Source: Microbacterium hibisci (lineage in GTDB: Bacteria; Actinomycetota; Actinomycetes; Actinomycetales; Microbacteriaceae). Taken from it: a stretch of 64,000 bases of DNA. The first letter of the stretch is position 1, and each line of letters begins with the position of its first letter. The stretch spans positions 62,001 to 126,000 of the forward strand of contig NZ_JADIJC010000007.1 of assembly GCF_015278255.1 (NCBI RefSeq), read 5' to 3'. Under the pieces are notes generated by a model. That model had not been told where the DNA came from. It did no database searches and worked only from the letters and a program-made list of their open reading frames with translations. Of the stretch, positions 61,023 through 64,000 are shown piece by piece. Both the position numbers and the translations under genes were made by a program.

Positions 61023-61610
61023 ATGTCCGTGCGCACTCCAGACCCCGAACCTGCGGGCGACGAGCCGTTCGGCCCGCCGGCCGGCAACATCTCGAACCCT
61101 GCGTGGCTGAGCGACATCGAGCTCGAAGAGGCGCGCCGACGCCTGCCCATGCTGTACGTCGAGGGCGTGCCGGTGCGCACGGACGGCATGGGGCAGGTCA
61201 CCCAGGTCGGCATCCTGCTGCGCGCCACGCCGGTCGGCGAGATCTCGCGCACGATCGTGTCGGGCCGCGTGCGCTACGGCGAGACCGTGCGCGACGCGCT
61301 GTTCCGGCACCTCGAGAACGACCTCGGTCCGATGGCCTTCCCGCTCCTTCCCCCGCAGCCGACGCCCTTCACCGTGGCGGAGTACTTCCCGCTCCCGGGC
61401 GTCAGCGCCTATCACGACGATCGCCAGCACGCCGTGTCGCTCGCCTTCGTGGTGCCCGTCACGGGCACGTGCGAGCCGCGTCAGGACGCGCTCGAGGTGA
61501 CGTGGCTGACACCAGAGGAAGCGGCATCCGACGCCCTCTCGGCAGAGATGGAAGGCGGACGCGGCACCCTCGTGCGCATGGCCCTCGCCAGCGTGGGCGC
61601 GCTGCGCTGA
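61023..61610 (+). CDS. NUDIX hydrolase-like protein (DUF4916 type)
   Basis: A 195-residue protein with a short disordered N-terminus, then a NUDIX-like fold ('RRRLPMLYVEGVPVRTDGMGQVTQVGILLR', 'GRVRYGETVRDALFRHLENDLGP'). The Nudix box is degenerate: the usual REUXEE acidic residues are replaced by 'FRHLENDLG', so classical diphosphohydrolase activity is doubtful. This is typical of the DUF4916 branch of actinobacteria. AGAGGC precedes the ATG. It is a single gene. Confidence 0.85.
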   Translation: MSVRTPDPEPAGDEPFGPPAGNISNPAWLSDIELEEARRRLPMLYVEGVPVRTDGMGQVTQVGILLRATPVGEISRTIVSGRVRYGETVRDALFRHLENDLGPMAFPLLPPQPTPFTVAEYFPLPGVSAYHDDRQHAVSLAFVVPVTGTCEPRQDALEVTWLTPEEAASDALSAEMEGGRGTLVRMALASVGALR

Positions 61611-61674
61611 GTCGGCGCGCACGGTCAGGGATCGTGCTCGCCAACCGTCGGGGGCGCCCCCTAGGCTCGCAAGG

Positions 61675-63588
61675 GTGACCCCCGCACCCCTCCCCTTCCC
61701 CGCCGATGCCGCCGGGTGGGCGGCCTTCGCCGCCGACCGTCCTGCCGAGAGCCTCGCAAGAGTCGCCGAAGTCGATGCGCGGCTGAAGACGGAGTCCGCC
61801 CTGACCACGTCAGAGCGCCTCGAACTCTGGAACGACGCCGACATCGCGCTGGCCTCCGCGCTGAACGAGGCGTATGTCCTCAGTGAGGCCCACCCCGACG
61901 CGACGGTCCGCGAGGCCGCGGAAGCCCAGGTGCAGGCCGTGGAATCGCTGTCGGCCGCCCGCCTCCTCGACCACGACCTCTGGGTCGCCTTCGCAGATGC
62001 CGAGGGCGACGGGCTCGACGACGACCAGGCCCGGCTGCTCGCGCATCTGCTGCGCGACTTCCGCCGCGGGGGCGTGGGGCTGGACGACGAGGGTCGCGAG
62101 CGCGCCCGCCGGCTCGCCGACCGCGACACCGAGCTGTCGCTGACGTTCTCGCGGAACATCCGCGACGGCCGCCGTGAGATCACCGTCCCCGCCGACGCGC
62201 TCGCGGGCCTGCCGCAGGACTTCATCGACGCGCACCCGGCCGATGCCGACGGGCGGGTCGCCCTGTCGACCGATTACCCCGACCTCATGCCCGTCCGCGA
62301 GTACGCCACCGACCGCGACACCCGCGTCGCGCTGCTGAGCGCATACAACGACCTCGCGTGGCCCGAGAACGATCCCGTGCTCGCCGAGCTGCTGGAGGTC
62401 CGCGCCGAGCGTGCTCGCCTGCTCGGCTATCCGGACTGGGCCGACTACGAGACCGAGACCCGCATGATCGGCGGCGGGGTCGAGATCCCCGCCTTCCTCT
62501 CGCGGCTCGACGAGGCCTCGCGCGAGTCCGCCGACGCCGAGTATCCGCTCCTGCTCGAGCGCCTCCGGCGCGACATCGCCGACGCCGACGTCGTCTCGAC
62601 GGCCGACTTCTGGTACCTCCTCAGCGCCATCAAGCGCGAGCAGTACGACGTCGACGCCCAGCTCGTGCGCTCGTACTTCCCGTTCGAGCGCGTCGTCGAC
62701 GGCGTGCTCGGCGTCACCGGGCGCCTCTTCCAGGTGGAGTACGTCCCCGTCGACGCTCCCGCCTGGCACGACGACGTCCAGACGTTCGACGTCGTGCGCG
62801 ACGGCGACCGCCTCGGCCGCATCCATCTCGATCTGCACCCGCGCGAGGGCAAGTTCAACCACGCCGCGTGCTTCCCGCTCGCGCCCGGTGTTGCCGGTCG
62901 TGTGCTGCCGGAGGCCGCGCTGCTCTGCAACTTCTCGCGCGGCAAGCTCGAGCACGACGAGGTCGTGACCTTCTTCCACGAGTTCGGGCACCTCGTGCAC
63001 GACATCCTCGGCGGACGCCAGCGCTTCGCCCGCTTCAGCGGGGTCACGACGGAGTGGGACTTCGTCGAGGCGCCGAGCCAGCTCCTGGAGGAGTGGGCGT
63101 GGGATGCCGGAGTCCTGGCCTCGTTCACGGCGAACGACGGCGGCGACCCGATCCCGGCCGACCTGGTCGCGCGCATGCGCACCGCCGACGCCTTCGGTCG
63201 CGCCCTCGAGGTGCGCCGGCAGCTGGGCCACGCGAACGTCTCGTACCACCTGCACGTCGATCGTCCTGCCGATCTGCAGGCCGAGACGGAGCGGCTCTAC
63301 GCGTCCACCAGCCCGGTTCAGCCTCTGGCGGGACTGCACTCGTATGCCGGCTTCGGCCACCTCACCGGGTACGGCGCCTGCTACTACACGTACCAGTGGA
63401 GCCTCGTGATCGCGCGAGATCTGCTGAGCGGATTCGCGGACGGGCTGATGGACCCCGCTGCGGCGCGGCGCTACCGCACCGAGGTGCTCGAGCGCGGCGG
63501 ATCACGCGACGCGCGCGACCTCGTCGAGGCCTTTCTCGGGCGCCCGTCGTCGTTCGACGCGTACGGGGCGTGGCTCGCCGGAGACTGA
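61675..63588 (+). CDS. M3-family oligopeptidase (thimet/Dcp-like zinc metallopeptidase)
   Basis: A 637-residue cytoplasmic peptidase. The zinc motif is HEFGH with His435, Glu436 and His439 in 'TFFHEFGHLVHDILGG'; the third ligand Glu follows in 'WDFVEAPSQLLEEWAWD'. 'FNHAACFPLAPGV' and 'HSYAGFGHLTGYGACYYTY' are family signatures. There is no signal peptide. Length is slightly below typical M3 enzymes (650-680). It would clear short peptides from protein turnover. The start is GTG. Confidence 0.93.
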   Translation: MTPAPLPFPADAAGWAAFAADRPAESLARVAEVDARLKTESALTTSERLELWNDADIALASALNEAYVLSEAHPDATVREAAEAQVQAVESLSAARLLDHDLWVAFADAEGDGLDDDQARLLAHLLRDFRRGGVGLDDEGRERARRLADRDTELSLTFSRNIRDGRREITVPADALAGLPQDFIDAHPADADGRVALSTDYPDLMPVREYATDRDTRVALLSAYNDLAWPENDPVLAELLEVRAERARLLGYPDWADYETETRMIGGGVEIPAFLSRLDEASRESADAEYPLLLERLRRDIADADVVSTADFWYLLSAIKREQYDVDAQLVRSYFPFERVVDGVLGVTGRLFQVEYVPVDAPAWHDDVQTFDVVRDGDRLGRIHLDLHPREGKFNHAACFPLAPGVAGRVLPEAALLCNFSRGKLEHDEVVTFFHEFGHLVHDILGGRQRFARFSGVTTEWDFVEAPSQLLEEWAWDAGVLASFTANDGGDPIPADLVARMRTADAFGRALEVRRQLGHANVSYHLHVDRPADLQAETERLYASTSPVQPLAGLHSYAGFGHLTGYGACYYTYQWSLVIARDLLSGFADGLMDPAAARRYRTEVLERGGSRDARDLVEAFLGRPSSFDAYGAWLAGD

Positions 63589-63803
63589 CCCGCCGCGCGC
63601 GTTTCGCGGACACAGCCGGGGGAGGTATGGTTCAGTCACCCCGATGCGCAGTCACCTGCGACACAACCCCCCGGTGTCGTCGAGGACGGTGCGGCCACCG
63701 CTGCTCGCGCGCGGCGCTCCGACGCGCCGGCGCGCCGGCGCGAGGACGCACGCCTCCGCCGAGCGCTCTCGCCGACACAGCCAGCCAGAAGCGGAGAACA
63801 CCG

Positions 63804-64000
63804 ATGTCCGACCACGCCGTGAGTGCCGGAAACCCGGGCCAGGACGACTCGAACACCTTCGACAACCTCATCGGCGAGACGGCGGTCACCGCCTTCGGGT
63901 CGGGCTTCACGACGACCTTCCGCGGCTACGACAAGGACGAGGTCGACGCCGCGATCGCCGGCCTCGACGCGCGGGTGCGCGCGGCCACCGACGAGGTGGC
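63804..64000 (+). CDS. DivIVA-domain protein (3' truncated by the window)
   Basis: The first 65 codons of a protein read to the right edge. After a disordered start ('SDHAVSAGNPGQDDSNTFDNLIGETAV') comes 'FTTTFRGYDKDEVDAAIAGLDARV', the DivIVA/Wag31 signature 'FRGYDxxEVD' that begins a coiled coil and targets proteins to negatively curved membrane. In actinobacteria such proteins act in polar growth or division. The remaining protein is outside the window. The 215-base gap to the left shows only GC-rich sequence without a convincing feature. Confidence 0.8.
   Translation, partial: MSDHAVSAGNPGQDDSNTFDNLIGETAVTAFGSGFTTTFRGYDKDEVDAAIAGLDARVRAATDEV

Noticed and set aside
63632-63910. Minus-strand ORF near the right edge
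   Set aside because: It overlaps the DivIVA-domain gene start and shows no family pattern.
1-64000. tRNA, rRNA, transposase, integrase or phage genes
   Set aside because: No T-loop-like tRNA ends, no rRNA motifs and no transposase or integrase signatures were found on either strand.

Overview
The window is about 64 kb of very GC-rich DNA with dense, mostly single-domain bacterial genes. The protein repertoire (actinobacterial PucR and LacI regulators, an Lhr helicase, a DivIVA-domain protein, a Wag31-like motif at the right edge, WxL-type surface proteins) and the striking abundance of the word GGATGCC/GGCATCC suggest a member of the Microbacteriaceae, most likely Microbacterium. That assignment is an inference from gene content and composition, not from a marker gene. 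I see no tRNA, rRNA, CRISPR array, transposase or phage gene, and no intergenic stretch longer than 300 bases.

Region by region: 1-4115 holds the end of a sugar ABC-transporter binding protein, a GH42 beta-galactosidase and a DUF624 membrane protein. 4193-15966 is a glucuronoxylan/xylose locus: alpha-glucuronidase (GH67), mannonate dehydratase, glucuronate isomerase, a LacI-type regulator, a DUF916-like surface protein, a secreted GH30 glycosidase carrying a C-terminal WxL-like domain, then xylose isomerase and xylulokinase. Three near-identical operator-like sites tie uxaC and the GH30/xylA intergenic region together. 16068-27783 is mixed: a LuxR regulator with a methyltransferase, a small alarmone synthetase, a TetR/permease pair with a visible double operator, a lipase, a cation antiporter, a TspO-like protein and a class I amidotransferase-like protein.

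27901-33236 is the most unusual block: an ECF-like sigma factor, a small protein overlapping it, a subtilisin (S8) with four exact KTNP-type heptad repeats between prodomain and catalytic domain, and a TPR-CHAT caspase-like protease. I read it as a candidate two-protease signalling or cell-fate module.

33427-35806 contains a LysR-like protein without an HTH, DUF1304, a nuclease and a hexapeptide-repeat protein. 35955-49575 is an amine/polyamine region: class III aminotransferase, CoA-acylating semialdehyde dehydrogenase, PucR regulator, FAD amine oxidoreductase, cupin, isochorismatase-like hydrolase, amidohydrolase and a complete spermidine/putrescine ABC transporter (potA-D-B-C order). 49864-63588 holds DNA repair (Nei/Fpg-type glycosylase overlapping Lhr), envelope proteins, two PspC mini-genes, an ABC-F ATPase preceded by a nine-codon leader ORF and interrupted by an in-frame palindromic repeat, a NUDIX protein and an M3 metallopeptidase. 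The window ends inside a DivIVA-domain gene.

Motifs, positions and repeats were read by eye; family names are recognised from sequence features and were not searched.
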